Shown one piece after another: positions 34,334-43,064 of a DNA stretch of 64,000 bases. Source of the DNA: Ruminococcus champanellensis 18P13 = JCM 17042 (GTDB lineage: Bacteria; Bacillota; Clostridia; Oscillospirales; Ruminococcaceae); the NCBI RefSeq assembly GCF_000210095.1, contig NC_021039.1, forward strand, positions 1,104,246 through 1,168,245, read 5' to 3'. The number at the start of each line of letters is the position of its first letter. The first letter of the stretch is position 1. Below the pieces are notes generated by a model. It was not told the origin of the DNA. It searched no databases and was given only the letters and a program-made list of their open reading frames with translations. The translations under genes and the position numbers were made by a program.

Positions 34334-34955
34334 TCAGTAGCACCTCCATTACATTCATCATTTTTTTATAAACGCCCATTTCCTTTGCGTATTTTGAAAG
34401 GTTGGCAAGGTTTTTCTTCTCGTCCGCCACATAAGCGTTGATTGCTTTATTGAAAATCTCATTGTCGAGTTTCGTGCGGTATTTGAAGCAGTCGCATATT
34501 GTACGCTCACGATCATATACGGGAAGTGTTACGCCGTTGAATGTGCCGGTTGCTTCGCCGAGATGGTACATATCGTTCTGAACATAATACGCCTTTACCG
34601 GCACTTTCTCCTGTATTGCTTTTACGGTTCTGGAATAGGAACGAGGAACGGTAATTGTCCATTCACGGGGTGCAAAATCGCTGTAACCGTAATAAAACAG
34701 CGCCGATTCTACACAGACGATCCCCGGTATCATCAGTTTGGAAAGGAGCAGTTCCTCTTTTGGCTCATCGGAGGCAGCCAACTTGTAATAACCTTTTCTG
34801 ACGCGCTCAATATATCCTTGCTTAAAAAGCGAATAAACATCTTGATCTTTCAGTCCGGCAGAAATGAAATCAGACTTCTTTGCAACTTCGCCTACTGTAT
34901 GAAATACTTCGTTTACGATATCGTGCTTGCCCAAACTGCCACCAACTTTCTGCAC
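34326..34955 (-). CDS. abiEi: AbiEi antitoxin (winged-helix regulator)
   Basis: The 209-residue protein has an N-terminal winged helix (VYSLFKQGYIERVRKGYYKL) and the C-terminal AbiEi domain (LPVYDRERTICDCFKYR). AbiEi neutralises the AbiEii toxin without stable contact and represses its own operon. The start at 34955 is a GTG. It is the first gene of the eight-gene minus-strand operon, so it may control all the downstream defence genes. Confidence 0.9.
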   Translation of the reverse strand: MQKVGGSLGKHDIVNEVFHTVGEVAKKSDFISAGLKDQDVYSLFKQGYIERVRKGYYKLAASDEPKEELLLSKLMIPGIVCVESALFYYGYSDFAPREWTITVPRSYSRTVKAIQEKVPVKAYYVQNDMYHLGEATGTFNGVTLPVYDRERTICDCFKYRTKLDNEIFNKAINAYVADEKKNLANLSKYAKEMGVYKKMMNVMEVLLNG

Positions 34956-34981
34956 GCAGTATTCGCATTATGCGTGTTTAT

Positions 34982-35010
34982 ATTATAATCAATAACCTTC
35001 AAGAAATCAA
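34982..35010 (-). promoter_or_regulatory. Promoter of the defence operon
   Basis: On the minus strand TTGATT (35005-35010), 17-base spacer, TATAAT (34982-34987). A near-palindrome CGCATTATGCG (about 34964-34974) lies between it and the GTG start and could be the AbiEi operator. The rest of the gap to 35144 is AT-rich without a gene. Confidence 0.7.
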
Positions 35011-35144
35011 GAGGTTTTCCACGCTTTTTGAGATTATTGCGTGTAAATTTCGAAAAACATATTGCAATTTGAGGTCAAATACGCTATAATACTCACATAC
35101 CACTTGAGTATTATCCACAGTGCAACTATCGGAGTTATCACCCC

Positions 35145-35163
35145 TGATAACGAAATGATAACA
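35145..35163 (+). repeat. Right 19-bp direct repeat flanking the mobilizable element
   Basis: TGATAACGAAATGATAACA matches 21183-21201 except at one base. An inverted GTTATCA sits at 35134-35140, forming GTTATCA-CCCC-TGATAAC. The two ends therefore share the same site set. Confidence 0.5.
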
Positions 35164-35264
35164 GGAGCTTTTTAACTCAGGATAATACGGAGACATTAGA
35201 TAATCAAAGCATCAGGAGTAATAAGCGCTAAGCAAAATGTGTTAGGTAAGGCTCCGGAAAAAGA

Positions 35265-35468
35265 GTGGGAGTAATAATCGAAACAGCCAAGCGAAACGAA
35301 CTGAATGTGTTTGGTTATCTCTCCTATCTGATGCTGGTTCTTCCTTCGTGGGGCAAAACACCTTCAGACGAACAGCTTGACAGCATCATGCCGTGGAGTG
35401 CTACTCTGCCTGAAACCTGCCACAGAACATATCATCAGATTGTTGAAAACGAGGCTGTTGTTGAGTAA
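35265..35468 (+). pseudogene. IS66-family transposase, C-terminal fragment
   Basis: The 67 residues contain the characteristic IS66 C-terminal pattern IIETAKRNELNVFGYLSYLM followed by DSIMPWSATLPETC. The rest of the transposase is missing, and stop codons precede the fragment. It marks the right flank of the integrative element. Confidence 0.85.
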
Positions 35469-35477
35469 CAGCTTCTC

Positions 35478-35545
35478 ATCCACAGTATTTCATAGTAACT
35501 GGCAGTATTTCACGCACAGTAATTCACAGCAGCTCACAGTAATTC
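35478..35545. repeat. Short imperfect repeats CACAGTA(A/T)TTCA
   Basis: Four copies (two CACAGTAATTCA, CACAGTATTTCA and GGCAGTATTTCA) occur in about 70 bases between the IS66 remnant and the next gene. Their role is unknown; they could be part of the old IS66 end. Confidence 0.45.
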
Positions 35546-35571
35546 ATTGTGATGAACCAAATGCGGGATTT

Positions 35572-35602
35572 GAGCCGAGGTTGATCTCGGCTCATTTTTT
35601 TG
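35572..35602. terminator. Terminator converging on the SEDS gene
   Basis: GAGCCGAG (35572-35579) pairs with CTCGGCTC (35586-35593), followed by a T run on the plus strand. It overlaps the stop of the minus-strand gene. Confidence 0.7.
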
Positions 35603-36959
35603 CCCGCTGGTCTGGTTGACGGTTACATTCAAAATCGTCATTCACAGCGAACATTATATCTTCATCTTCGCTGTCGTTTGAAATGGATACTTGTTTGAAA
35701 TAGCTTGTTTCAATATCCGTATCGGATTTAGTAATAGAGATATCAGGGGAATCTTCTGTCGTTGTCAGTAAAAGCAAGCATACAATCAAACTATTCAAGC
35801 CAATGCTTAGGAAGGGCAGAGTAATCCCTGAGAACGGGAGGATGCGAAATGGTCCTAAAATATGAATGGCGGCCTGAACCAGAAGCAGAATTGCAGTTCC
35901 AAGAGCCATCGCATCAGAAAATCCACCTTCAGCGGCTTTACGCCTATGTTTCACTGTGATGCTGATCATGACGAATGAGAAAAAAGCAATCAAGAGTGAC
36001 GGAATCAGCCAACCGAAGTTTTCTACCATTAGAGCAAAAACATAATCTGTTATGACTGACGGTTTCATTGTGCGAAAACTCTGAAAGCTCGTCATATTGG
36101 CACTGACCAATGGCGAATTGTGCATAGATTCTGCAGCCTTGAGCGTTTCCTCACCAGTTGAATTAAGGCGGATATCCCAAAAATGAACTGTATGTCCTAA
36201 AATGGTTCGCTCATCTGCAGAAGCATCCGCCATTGCCAGCATTCTTTTACTGAACTTCAAAAGGATACATAAAAGTGTCAGTACGATTGCTGGAAAAGTA
36301 CTCCGCATAAGATGTTGTTTGAACGGTTTCAAATGCATGGGAAACGGTAGTACAAGCATTGCGGAAATGCAGGTCATAAAAATGAGTTCCATGGCGGTGC
36401 CATACTCTTGTAGAAGCCCCAGCAGGATTACATTAATTATCTGATATCCGTAGTAATACAGAAACGCCCTTGGATGTTTTCGGAAATTGCTACAAGCAAT
36501 AGCAAACGCAGTTACCATAAATGGTTTGAGTAATTCTGAAAATTGAAGTGTGACTGATCCGACATTTACCCAGTTGTAGGTCTTTGTTGACTCATAATCG
36601 GCAAAAAGTCGGAAGATGATACATCCAACAACAGAAACTGTAGTCAGAACAATATAGCTGAATGTAAGCGAATAATTAATATGAATCTTTCTGAAATGGT
36701 GAACGGCTATAAATCCACAGGTCAATGCCGCCACAGAAATTAGTAGCGTTTTCCATATAGACTTGGCATTTGAATACCCAGCGTACAACGATATCACCGC
36801 TGCAAATTCAATCATTAAGCATGCCATAGGAAGTTGAGGATTATGCCGGATGGAAATTTGATTCTTCCGGCAATACAGGGCTTTCATAATAGCGAAAATA
36901 ATCAGCATCGGCATGATGTCCGTTACTGTTATTGTCCGTATTACACAGCACAATAGCAC
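35592..36959 (-). CDS. SEDS-family (FtsW/RodA/SpoVE-like) membrane protein
   Basis: The 455-residue protein has about ten membrane segments and the SEDS landmarks: NWVNVGSVTLQFSELLKP near residue 135, TDYVFALMVENFGWL near 315 and GITLPFLSIGLNSLIV near 390. SEDS proteins polymerise peptidoglycan glycan strands with a partner class B PBP. Here no PBP is adjacent, and the protein is diverged (SEDS usually show PFVSYGGSS at the last motif). The likely start is GTG 36959 with no good ribosome site, so translation may be coupled to the small gene just upstream. The C-terminus is an acidic tail of about 65 residues. Confidence 0.75.
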   Translation of the reverse strand: MLLCCVIRTITVTDIMPMLIIFAIMKALYCRKNQISIRHNPQLPMACLMIEFAAVISLYAGYSNAKSIWKTLLISVAALTCGFIAVHHFRKIHINYSLTFSYIVLTTVSVVGCIIFRLFADYESTKTYNWVNVGSVTLQFSELLKPFMVTAFAIACSNFRKHPRAFLYYYGYQIINVILLGLLQEYGTAMELIFMTCISAMLVLPFPMHLKPFKQHLMRSTFPAIVLTLLCILLKFSKRMLAMADASADERTILGHTVHFWDIRLNSTGEETLKAAESMHNSPLVSANMTSFQSFRTMKPSVITDYVFALMVENFGWLIPSLLIAFFSFVMISITVKHRRKAAEGGFSDAMALGTAILLLVQAAIHILGPFRILPFSGITLPFLSIGLNSLIVCLLLLTTTEDSPDISITKSDTDIETSYFKQVSISNDSEDEDIMFAVNDDFECNRQPDQRAKK

Positions 36960-36964
36960 GATAA

Positions 36965-37105
36965 TCAGTTCGGGTAAAATAGCATGCTTTGTGCGGCTAC
37001 GCTTTCATTTGTCTGCACAAGCGGAAACTGTGACGGACTGATCGCGGCGCACAGCGAAACGGTAATTGCTGCGCAAATGGTGAGAATTCGTAAATTTTTC
37101 TGCAT
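36965..37105 (-). CDS. 46-residue secreted or membrane peptide upstream of the SEDS gene
   Basis: The product starts MQKNLRILTICAAITVSLCA, a signal-peptide-like stretch, followed by 26 polar residues. GGCGG lies eight bases upstream of the ATG. It ends 5 bases before the SEDS start. It may be a genuine small exported peptide or the stump of a truncated larger gene such as a PBP; the sequence cannot decide. Confidence 0.4.
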   Translation of the reverse strand: MQKNLRILTICAAITVSLCAAISPSQFPLVQTNESVAAQSMLFYPN

Positions 37106-37318
37106 AAGGTACCGCCTTTCCCTATTTCTTTTGTGTACTGCGAATGAAGGGGACATCCGCCGCACTACCCTGACCGTACATGATATGCACGATCCTCCAT
37201 TTTCTATTTTAGCATACTCACCTAAAAGTTCAATACAAAAAATGAATAAAATAAGCAGAAAACGCGAATATCAACTAATTAATCCGTACAATCTGTTAAG
37301 TAGTGACCAGTCAACCTG

Positions 37319-37358
37319 AAAAAAACCGCCCTCATTCCGATCACGTGAGGGCAGTTTG
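37319..37358 (-). terminator. Terminator of the GH127-dockerin gene
   Basis: On the minus strand CTGCCCTCA pairs with TGAGGGCGG, followed by seven T. It lies 15 bases after the stop codon. Confidence 0.8.
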
Positions 37359-37372
37359 TCCTATTCGGTTTC

Positions 37373-40300
37373 TTATTTTGCGAGGCGCTTCAAGAGTGCC
37401 AGATCGACTGCATTGAGCTTGCCGTCACCATTGATATCGGCATTCGCGGGCGCTGCAAGCGTCTTGGTCTTTATCAGCAAATAATCGCGCAGAGCCGCGG
37501 CATCCTTTGCATCAATCTTGCCGTCCTGATTGACATCGCCTTTCAGCGATGCAGCCGGCAGAGTGGTTTTGCCGTCGAAGCTGATCTTGATATAAGACAC
37601 ATTGATCGCCTTGTCCTCAGAACGGAAATTCAGCGTCAGCTTACCGTCGGTCACGGTCACACTGCCTTTGACGGCTGTACCGTCGGTCGCGCAGTTCTTT
37701 GCAACGACCGTCTGATCGTCCTTGCCGTAGTTTGCATAGACTGTCGGATTCTTTGAACAGTTCCACGGATCGGCAAATGCCATTTCAACGGTATATTTGC
37801 CGTTCGGCAGCGAGAATGCATAGTCGATATGGCGATCGATATTGTTCTCGTACTGGTTCTTGGTATAGCGGAAACTGCTGGACTTATCCGCGCCGTCAGC
37901 AGGGGCGGATTCATTGCACCATGTATTCGCGGTATAGAGACCGCCGCCCTTGGATGAACCGTTATACTGATCGGTCGCGTCGTCAATCAGACCCCACTCT
38001 GCACCCGTGACCTCATCTGCGCCGTAAAGCTGTTCGGTCAGGCAGTTATACAGACCGAATTTGTCGCTGCCGGTCGCGGTGGTCGTATCCTGATCGCCGC
38101 AGTCCACGAAATATGCAACCGAGCTGTCAAATTCATAGACCGGCTTCACCGCATTCATATAGATAAAGTCACACACTCTTGCAGAATCCTTGCCGTCCTT
38201 GCCGGAGAATCCGATATCAATGACGGAGTATTCTGTATCATTTGCCTGAACGGTTTTCAGCGATGCCTCGATCACATCCTGCGGGATGAGCAGCTTGACA
38301 TTGTAGGTATCGCCTTTGCCCTCGTAATTCAGCACGCCGTCAAACAGAATGCTGTTGCCTGCCGTGATGACGATGGGCTTGCCGTTATCCTCTTTGCGGA
38401 ATGTCACCTGCAAAACGGTCATCGGCGCATCCGGATCGACTGCCATCTGATACTTGAACGAGCCGCCCGCCTTTGCATAGCGGTAAGTGCTGTCATTGGT
38501 CACGCCGACGGAATTGATCTCCACCATTGCGTGCAGATCGTCGCCCTCATACTGACCGTAGCCCGGCTGAACGGTATCGCTGACGGAAACCTTTGCACGC
38601 GGCGGCTTTTCCTCAATGACTGTGCCGTTCGAGAGGAACTTCCAGTAGATGCCGTAGCGCTGCTGATACTGCTGATAATGCGGGGTAAAGGTCAGCTTCT
38701 GGCTGGTATCATTCAGCGTGAATTTGAGCGAATTCTTGTCTTTTACGAGATGATCGTTGATCTCCGCCATGAACGAAGTCACAGACTGTCCCTCCTTGGA
38801 GATCGTGATATTCTGCGAGGAACCGATCGGGTCTTTCGGGATCGTGACCCACATACCGGTCGAGCTCTTTTCCATGTTCTCCGTACCGAGCTCTGCACTC
38901 AGCACGACCGGACCATACTTAAAGCCATAAACAGCCTTGTTATCCGGCAGATTATATGCGACGACCTCTGCGGGGATCGTCACGGAGATCACATCGCCGG
39001 TCTTGAAGTCGCCGGTCACTTGCGCATAGTCATTGACAGTCTTATAGGTATATTTTGTGCCGTTGACAGCGATGGTCATTTTGCCCGCTTTCCACGAAGG
39101 GATGCGGAAGCGGAAATCGAGCGAGCCGCTGCCGTCGATCGTGAATTTCGCGGTATCGCTCTCGGGGATATTGCTGTCCTGCGTGATCTTGACCTTCTGA
39201 TCTTCCCAGTTCAGGACAGAGCTCTGATACATATTGACATAGAGCGTATTGCCGCTGTGCATATACATCGTATCGCCAAGCTTTGTGAAGCTCTCCATAC
39301 CGCTGCCGGTGCAGCACCAGAAGCTGTCATACGGCGAGGAATACACCTTGAAATAGCCGGTCGCCATCGGCTGGAAATAGGTCGTCATGCCGCTCTCCGG
39401 ATTCTGCGAGGAAAGAATCGAGTTGTAATATGTGCCCTCATAGAAATCCATGTATTTGCGGTCGCCGGTGATCTTAAAGAGCTCGCGGCTGAGTTTCAGC
39501 ATATTGTAGGAGTTGCAGGTCTCACAGTTGCAGTTGGTGCGCTCCTTATCGAGGATGTCATCCTCACCGAAGTGCTCCCATTCACTGTTTCCGCCGGTGA
39601 TATAGGTATGGTGTGTCGTGACCATATCCCAGAACGCTTCTGCATATTCCAGATAGCGCGAGGCGTCGATCTTTTCACCGTTGACGGTCTTTCCGTCGAG
39701 GACGATATAGCGTTTGAGTGCGCCGATAAACTTCGGGATCGTCGTATTTGCGTGTTTATTGGTCAGCACATTTCTGCCGCCTTTCAGAACGGCTTCATGC
39801 AGATTGGTCTCATCGAAATAGTGCGCTGCGACCGCGTGCGTATCCTTTCCGGTGATCTCATAGAGCTCATAGAGGCAGTCGTTCATGCCGCCGTACTCGA
39901 TCGAAAGCACAGTATTATGCGTCTGCGCGCTCCATTTCGACGCACGGTTGTATGTCCAGTCGCCGAGGTCGGACGCGATTGTTTTCGCGGTCTCATTGCC
40001 GGTCGCATTGTATACATCGACAAGACCCTGAACGATCTTGTGCATCGTATACCACGGTACCCACGACTCATTGATGATATTGGTCTTGCCCTGTTCGACA
40101 AGATCAAACTGCACTTCGACATTGTTGGCATTTTTGATCTGTCCGGCCCAGAGAAATCCGGGTTTTCCCTTGGAATTCTGCTGACAGACACGCATCCCGT
40201 CCAGCAGCGCCTTGATCTTGCCCTCAAGCGCACTGCGCTGTGCGGCAGTCAGTGTGGGATTCTGATATGCCTGCGCAACCGCCGTGAGATAATGTCCGAC

Positions 40301-40600
40301 GCTGTGACCGGCGATCAGGGTATTTTCCCAGCCGGCGTAGCGCTTTGCGCCTTTAGTATCGAGCTTCGCATTTTCGCGGAAACCGCAGAGCAGCCGGTCG
40401 GTATCGAACGACAGCAGATATTCGACCTCTTTTGAGAATGCGTTGACCGTGTAGGCATCGGTCATCGTGAGGTCTGCGAGCGAGAAGTCCTCGATCGCGA
40501 TGTCGGCGGCTGAAGCCGTCGTTGCAGCCGGAAGCTGCGTGATACTGCCGGCGAGCATCGCCACGGACAGCATCGCTGCGGTGAGTTTTCTTTTTTTCAT
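37373..40600 (-). CDS. Secreted GH127-type beta-L-arabinofuranosidase with dockerin
   Basis: The 1,075-residue protein begins with a signal peptide (to about residue 31). The (alpha/alpha)6 catalytic domain spans about 40-640 and carries the zinc/thiolate catalytic set of GH127/GH146: E360-T-C362 within NCETCNS and the Cys pair 429-430 in FWCCTGSGMES, equivalent to Glu, Cys and Cys-Cys of HypBA1. About residues 840-1005 look like a malectin/CBM-type beta-sandwich. The last 65 residues are a type I dockerin (GDVNQDGKIDAKDAAALRDY and NADINGDGKLNAVDLALLKR). It should remove L-arabinofuranose from arabinan or glycoprotein side chains on the cellulosome. AAGGGGG precedes the ATG. Confidence 0.92.
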   Translation of the reverse strand: MKKRKLTAAMLSVAMLAGSITQLPAATTASAADIAIEDFSLADLTMTDAYTVNAFSKEVEYLLSFDTDRLLCGFRENAKLDTKGAKRYAGWENTLIAGHSVGHYLTAVAQAYQNPTLTAAQRSALEGKIKALLDGMRVCQQNSKGKPGFLWAGQIKNANNVEVQFDLVEQGKTNIINESWVPWYTMHKIVQGLVDVYNATGNETAKTIASDLGDWTYNRASKWSAQTHNTVLSIEYGGMNDCLYELYEITGKDTHAVAAHYFDETNLHEAVLKGGRNVLTNKHANTTIPKFIGALKRYIVLDGKTVNGEKIDASRYLEYAEAFWDMVTTHHTYITGGNSEWEHFGEDDILDKERTNCNCETCNSYNMLKLSRELFKITGDRKYMDFYEGTYYNSILSSQNPESGMTTYFQPMATGYFKVYSSPYDSFWCCTGSGMESFTKLGDTMYMHSGNTLYVNMYQSSVLNWEDQKVKITQDSNIPESDTAKFTIDGSGSLDFRFRIPSWKAGKMTIAVNGTKYTYKTVNDYAQVTGDFKTGDVISVTIPAEVVAYNLPDNKAVYGFKYGPVVLSAELGTENMEKSSTGMWVTIPKDPIGSSQNITISKEGQSVTSFMAEINDHLVKDKNSLKFTLNDTSQKLTFTPHYQQYQQRYGIYWKFLSNGTVIEEKPPRAKVSVSDTVQPGYGQYEGDDLHAMVEINSVGVTNDSTYRYAKAGGSFKYQMAVDPDAPMTVLQVTFRKEDNGKPIVITAGNSILFDGVLNYEGKGDTYNVKLLIPQDVIEASLKTVQANDTEYSVIDIGFSGKDGKDSARVCDFIYMNAVKPVYEFDSSVAYFVDCGDQDTTTATGSDKFGLYNCLTEQLYGADEVTGAEWGLIDDATDQYNGSSKGGGLYTANTWCNESAPADGADKSSSFRYTKNQYENNIDRHIDYAFSLPNGKYTVEMAFADPWNCSKNPTVYANYGKDDQTVVAKNCATDGTAVKGSVTVTDGKLTLNFRSEDKAINVSYIKISFDGKTTLPAASLKGDVNQDGKIDAKDAAALRDYLLIKTKTLAAPANADINGDGKLNAVDLALLKRLAK

Positions 40601-40871
40601 GTGAGTACCCCCTTATGGTTCCCCTAAAATAAAAATGAATGTTTTTGCAGTCTGTCTATACAAATCGCATCTGTTTTTATCTGAAAGACCGATCTGTAAA
40701 GTTCGGTTTATACCTTTATAACAAAGGTTCGATTAAAAAACAATGTTTTTTTGTAATTTTTATTGATATATGGTGTCATGCTGTATGTACGAGCGCAAGA
40801 TAATCCACAAAAGTGTTACGATCATGTCATGCTGATATCAGAATCGAGCTAATCCCTAAAGCATTCCATAA
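40601..40871. other. Intergenic region upstream of the GH127 gene
   Basis: AT-rich sequence with only weak promoter-like boxes on the minus strand (for example TTTCAG to TATAGA). No gene, clear operator or repeat was seen. Confidence 0.4.
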
Positions 40872-40917
40872 AAAACAAAAGCATCTCCGGAAGGGGGTCG
40901 GAGATGCTTTTGTTTAA
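40872..40917 (-). terminator. Strong terminator of the truncated gene at 40970
   Basis: AAACAAAAGCATCTCC pairs with GGAGATGCTTTTGTTT across an 11-base loop. On the minus strand it follows the fragment's stop codon at 40970. Confidence 0.8.
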
Positions 40918-40969
40918 GTTTCAGGAGTTGGGAGAGGTTTTTATGTTCAGGGGGAACATTAACTGTAGA

Positions 40970-41408
40970 TCAGCCCCAACCGCCGGGGCCGCCGGGCTGA
41001 TTGCCGCCGGTACTGCCGCCCTGTCCGAGCGTCTTGGCAGTACCGCCGGAAGCAGTACCGGAGATGTAGACTGCCGGCTGACCAAGCGTCGAAATATTCT
41101 CGCCGCCGGTTACTTCCGCACCGGAATAAGCCAGCACTTTGGAATCGCCGTATGCGTAGGTCATATTGCCGCCCGACATACTGGTTGCAAGAACCGTGCC
41201 GTCGCTGCTGGTAAAGACCATCTGCGTGGACATATTGTAGCCGCTGCCGCCGTTCATGCCGAGACCGCCGAACGCATAGCCGCCGTTGTAAGTAATGGAG
41301 TAGCCGTCGCCGCAGTCGAAGGAATTGCCGCCGTTTCCGAAGTAGTAGCCGCCGTTGAAGATAACCGGACCGTTGGAATCGAAGCCGTCAGCATCCTGGA
41401 AAGAGTCC
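40970..41408 (-). pseudogene. 3' fragment of a secreted glycine-rich carbohydrate-binding-domain protein
   Basis: Open frame on the minus strand from about 41408 to the TGA at 40970. The product is rich in Gly, Ser and Asn with repeated beta-strand patterns (NGGYYFGNGG, NGGYAFGGLG) and a GGPGGWG end, like the C-termini of cellulosome-associated DUF4353-type proteins. A stop codon and foreign sequence interrupt it at about 41405. The 5' part is gone. Confidence 0.6.
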
Positions 41409-41544
41409 TACGGTAAAATGTCAATAGGCAAAAAGCAGAAAAACAAGTAAGAAACCCATACATTTTGACTAAGAAGAGACAAAAAGGGTATCTCCTACTA
41501 AAGCCTGCGCCGAAAAAATTTTTCGACGGGCTGGAGGTGCCGGA

Positions 41545-41660
41545 TCAATACTCCTCCGGCGGGACATACAGGCGGTTAGTCTTCAGCAGTGTATAGACTA
41601 ACCTGACCAACTTTCTGGCAGTGAGAGCGAGTGCGCGTTTGTGATTGTGCTTATTAGAGC
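41545..41660 (-). pseudogene. IS110-family transposase, C-terminal scrap
   Basis: The minus-strand translation KHNHKRALALTARKLVRLVY followed by TLLKTNRLY and a stop at 41545 is the usual C-terminal motif of IS110/IS116/IS902 transposases. Only about 35 codons remain. Confidence 0.65.
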
Positions 41661-42006
41661 CTGTTCACATAAAACTATTGCAATTTGACAATAAATATGA
41701 TATAATGAACACATGAGATTAACAGAAAAACAATTTGCGAAAATAGAGCATTTGATGCCCACACCTCGCAGAAAGCCAGAAGTATCAAATTATGATTTTT
41801 TGTGTGCATTACTGTATATAATCGAAAACGGCTGTAAATGGAGGGCATTGCCGAACGAATACGGAAATTGGCACACAATTTATGTCAGATTTAATCGCTG
41901 GTGTAAAAGCGGAGTAATTGACCGCATTTTTGAGACATTGCAAGAAGAAAATATCATAAAAAATTCAGAAGAAAAAATATATATAGTATATAGAAAACCC
42001 TCTTAA
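41659..42006 (+). mobile_element. Truncated IS5-family element with partial transposase (41713-42006)
   Basis: The left end GAGCCTGTTCACATAAAACT and a promoter (TTGCAA, 17 bases, TATAAT near 41676-41704) precede a 97-codon frame. Its first 80 residues match the DUF4096 N-terminal domain of IS5 transposases (LTEKQFAKIEHLMP, ENGCKWRALPNEYGNWHTIY). The catalytic half is missing: from about 41958 the sequence is the AT-rich repeat of origin A, read through in frame. The insertion was cut exactly at that repeat. Confidence 0.85.
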
Positions 42007-42129
42007 CCCTCTGAACCCTCTGTCATGCTGGTGCATGAGTGTGACGGGTTGTGACGGGTTGACGGGTTTTTTCTATTCTATCATATGAAAATTTCAGAAG
42101 AAAAAAATATATAGTATATAGAAAACCCT
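41958..42129. repeat. Two 43-bp direct repeats (AT-rich core of origin A)
   Basis: Copies at 41958-42001 and 42088-42129 share TTCAGAAGAAAAAA, then TATATAGTATATAGAAAACC, with only a few differences. The right copy sits between the two iteron sets; the left copy adjoins the IS5 fragment. Confidence 0.8.
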
Positions 42130-42162
42130 GCAAACCCGTCACAACCCGTCACAACCCGTCAC
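42041..42162. repeat. Iteron field A: GTGACGGGTT repeats flanking an AT-rich core (putative origin)
   Basis: Two full GTGACGGGTT units (42041-42060) plus a partial GACGGGTT lie left of the AT-rich core. Three inverted AACCCGTCAC units (42133-42162) lie right. Iterons in inverted sets around an AT-rich centre are the layout of SaPI-type satellite origins. No complete initiator gene is next to it here, so this may be an orphaned origin. Confidence 0.65.
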
Positions 42163-42204
42163 CGGAGAGAAGCAATTGACATCGCCGCTAAATTGCCCAC
42201 AGAT

Positions 42205-42256
42205 TTGTGACCCCGAGGTCACAAAAGCCGCCCGGATTACGCCGGACGGCTTTGCA
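42205..42256 (-). terminator. Double hairpin terminating the small minus-strand operon
   Basis: A perfect TTGTGACC/GGTCACAA stem (42205-42224) is followed by AAAGCCG...CGGCTTT (42224-42253). Both lie just past the stop of the 87-residue gene. Confidence 0.6.
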
Positions 42257-42266
42257 GTACTATTGC

Positions 42267-42530
42267 TCAATTTTGAGCGGATCCCCTGCCCCGCATACTG
42301 TGGGCTTTCCTCCGGCGGTACCGTTCTTCCCGGATGCCTTGTATCCGCCCTATGTAGTACAGGAAGGAAAGCAGCCGGGTGTCTTCCCATTCCTGATTAC
42401 CGGATTCATCGGTATACTGTCGCCGGTATGCCTCATGCAGCAAATAGGCTTGCTGCATGTCAAACAGCGTACTTTCTTCAAACAGCTTTCGTGCCTCCTG
42501 TGGCGTTACCATCATTTCCGGATCTCTCAT
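42267..42530 (-). CDS. Hypothetical protein of element A
   Basis: 87 residues, acidic N-terminal helices (MVTPQEARKLFEESTLFDM) and a basic C-terminal tail (EERYRRRKAHSMRGR). No family recognised. It overlaps the preceding gene by four bases, so it belongs to the same operon. Confidence 0.6.
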   Translation of the reverse strand: MRDPEMMVTPQEARKLFEESTLFDMQQAYLLHEAYRRQYTDESGNQEWEDTRLLSFLYYIGRIQGIREERYRRRKAHSMRGRGSAQN

Positions 42531-43009
42531 TGTGCAGCGCCTCCCTCGTACAGTGTCAACAGCTCCCGGAGTTTCTCCGCCGCTTCGTCCTGCTCCTGCT
42601 CCGTATAGAGCCTTTCCCCGTTCTCCGCAACAAAGCTGTAAAGAATAAGAAGCTCCTCCTGTGCAAGCTGGTGAACATTCTTCTGCCAGTTTCCCGGAAG
42701 ATTCCTTTGAACCCTATGCTGCAATCTGGTTGCGGTCAGATTTTCCGGGAATGTGCCATGCATTACGAACCATTCTAAAACGCCGCTGTATAAGTATCTC
42801 GGCACAAACGCCGGAGACAGATAGTTTTCCCCGCCGGCATATGCTATAAAGTCCCGGACAGCTCCCCATATGACAAGCCGCTTGTCATGGCTCCACCCAA
42901 AGCCGGAGGGCTTGCTGGTGTTGTATGCATCCAGATAGCACAGGCAGAACAGCTGCCGCCGTTGCCGGTCGAGCCAGTCCGCCTTTGCCTGTTGTAAAAT
43001 ACTTTCCAT
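42527..43009 (-). CDS. Hypothetical protein of element A
   Basis: 160 residues from ATG 43009, which follows GGAG by nine bases. The protein is soluble and rich in aromatic residues and Gln/Arg (WLDRQRRQLFCLCYL at the start). No domain recognised. It is the middle gene of a three-gene minus-strand set that leads towards the iteron field, comparable in position to the genes of element B. Confidence 0.6.
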   Translation of the reverse strand: MESILQQAKADWLDRQRRQLFCLCYLDAYNTSKPSGFGWSHDKRLVIWGAVRDFIAYAGGENYLSPAFVPRYLYSGVLEWFVMHGTFPENLTATRLQHRVQRNLPGNWQKNVHQLAQEELLILYSFVAENGERLYTEQEQDEAAEKLRELLTLYEGGAAQ

Positions 43010-43029
43010 CGTTTTTACTCCTTTCACGC

Positions 43030-43058
43030 TTGACAGTTTCACCGCTCCATGCTATACT
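43030..43058 (+). promoter_or_regulatory. Divergent promoter with GCTCC/GGAGC palindrome (element A)
   Basis: TTGACA (43030-43035), 17-base spacer, TATACT (43053-43058). CGCTCC in the spacer (43043-43048) and GGAGCA after the -10 (43062-43067) form an inverted repeat around it. The same arrangement recurs at 48357-48392. Confidence 0.7.
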
Positions 43059-43064
43059 ACTGGA

